Below, one piece after another: positions 4,890-5,371 of a stretch of 5,371 nt of DNA. The notes under the pieces are model-generated. The model did no database searches. It was not told where the DNA came from and saw nothing but the letters and a program-made list of their open reading frames with translations. Numbering within the stretch: position 1 is the stretch's first letter; every line of letters begins with the position of its first letter. The stretch lies in contig QMLZ01000219.1 in the NCBI GenBank assembly GCA_003646995.1, positions 1-5,371 on the forward strand, given 5' to 3'. This DNA comes from Deltaproteobacteria bacterium. GTDB lineage: Bacteria > Desulfobacterota > DSM-4660 > Desulfatiglandales > Desulfatiglandaceae. A program made the translations under genes and the position numbers.

Positions 4890-5371
4890 CGTTCTGTGGC
4901 CCCCGGCCGTTGCCGCTCAGATATTCCTGCTCCCAGATTGGGTCCATCAACTGTGCCAGGGCCTCGTCGTATTTGATGAGCCCATCGCGGTAGGTTGGAT
5001 CCACCATCGCCTGCAGCGCTGCCTTGTCCTCCGGGTCCGGCTCAGTCGCCTCCAGGATACGCCGAAAGTCAGCGTGGTGATCGCGGATGATACAGGGCAT
5101 CATCCAGTTCCTGGTTTCCTCCGGCCTGGTCGCTGCATAGCCGTATCTGTCCTGCCACTGGCGGATGGCCTTGAAGAACGGCTCCTCCAGGACGTCGTTT
5201 AGCGTCTTCCCTTGTTGGTAGACCTCGTTGATGTTGACCGGCGAGTAAGGAACAAAGACGCAGGGCATCACCTTTCCGTTCCAGTCAATGTAGAGGTAAC
5301 CACCCTGGCGACCAGCCGAGATGCAGCCATCGGAGGCGGTGCCCAGGTTCCAGAAGTCGGGCAGGAAGTAC
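4861..5371 (-). CDS. radical SAM protein, C-terminal part with SPASM-like domain
   Basis: The frame is open to the window edge, so only the last 169 complete codons before the stop are visible and the true start and CxxxCxxC radical SAM core are outside; GTG and ATG codons near 5271 are internal. The visible part begins YFLPDFWNLGTASDGC and continues with AGRQGGYLYIDWNGKVMPC, a C-x3-G...G-x-V-x-P-C pattern as in SPASM domains that bind auxiliary iron-sulfur clusters. Cysteine codons are at 5325-5323, 5262-5260 and 5094-5092 (WMMPC), giving three candidate ligands. Next come NINEVYQQGKTLNDVL and a helical tail. Such proteins modify peptides, sugars or other small molecules by radical chemistry; the substrate is not deducible. 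The overlapping MFS gene could export the product, but this is a guess. The family call relies on the tail alone. Confidence 0.8.
   Translation of the reverse strand, partial: YFLPDFWNLGTASDGCISAGRQGGYLYIDWNGKVMPCVFVPYSPVNINEVYQQGKTLNDVLEEPFFKAIRQWQDRYGYAATRPEETRNWMMPCIIRDHHADFRRILEATEPDPEDKAALQAMVDPTYRDGLIKYDEALAQLMDPIWEQEYLSGNGRGPQNDGERAEGVH

Overview
The window is GC-rich bacterial DNA and every gene I can support is on the minus strand, so transcription runs from high to low coordinates. Nothing in it identifies the organism directly. The gene set is an isoprenyl transferase next to an RssA-type patatin and a UbiB/AarF kinase, a phasin-like coiled-coil protein, and a radical SAM protein with a SPASM-like tail. 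Together with the G/C-ending codons and the intergenic repeat, this fits a high-GC Chloroflexota genome (Anaerolineae-like). That assignment is inference, held at moderate to low confidence.

In the order of transcription, the window opens inside a radical SAM protein (4861-5371, its start lies beyond the window edge). It overlaps a 12-helix MFS transporter (3609-4889). After a 107-base gap with a near-perfect but apparently unused Shine-Dalgarno sequence comes a trio of small proteins: a phasin-like protein (3181-3501), a one-helix protein resembling YkvA/DUF1232 (2833-3069), and a helical protein with an internal EERAA duplication (2502-2816).

Three bases after that last gene a reading frame starts that looks like the N-terminus of a GT4-type glycosyltransferase. 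It ends after 39 codons at the edge of a repeat element (2272-2379). The repeat has five tandem units of 10-11 bp on one strand, a spacer, and two units facing the other way.

Beyond the repeat lies a tight lipid and envelope cluster: a three-helix membrane protein (1907-2188), undecaprenyl-diphosphate synthase (1146-1892), a patatin-like phospholipase (284-1153), a possible 40-residue coupled ORF (169-291), and the N-terminus of a UbiB/AarF-family kinase (1-191, continuing off the window). Spacings are 14 bases or short stop/start overlaps, so co-translation is likely. UppS makes the C55 lipid carrier for peptidoglycan and other surface polymers; patatin hydrolyses acyl lipids; UbiB-family proteins act in isoprenoid-lipid (quinone) biology. 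A shared membrane-lipid theme is plausible but not proven.

The best leads are the phased repeat, the cut-off glycosyltransferase-like start beside it, and a UppS that lacks the metal-binding glutamate of the family.
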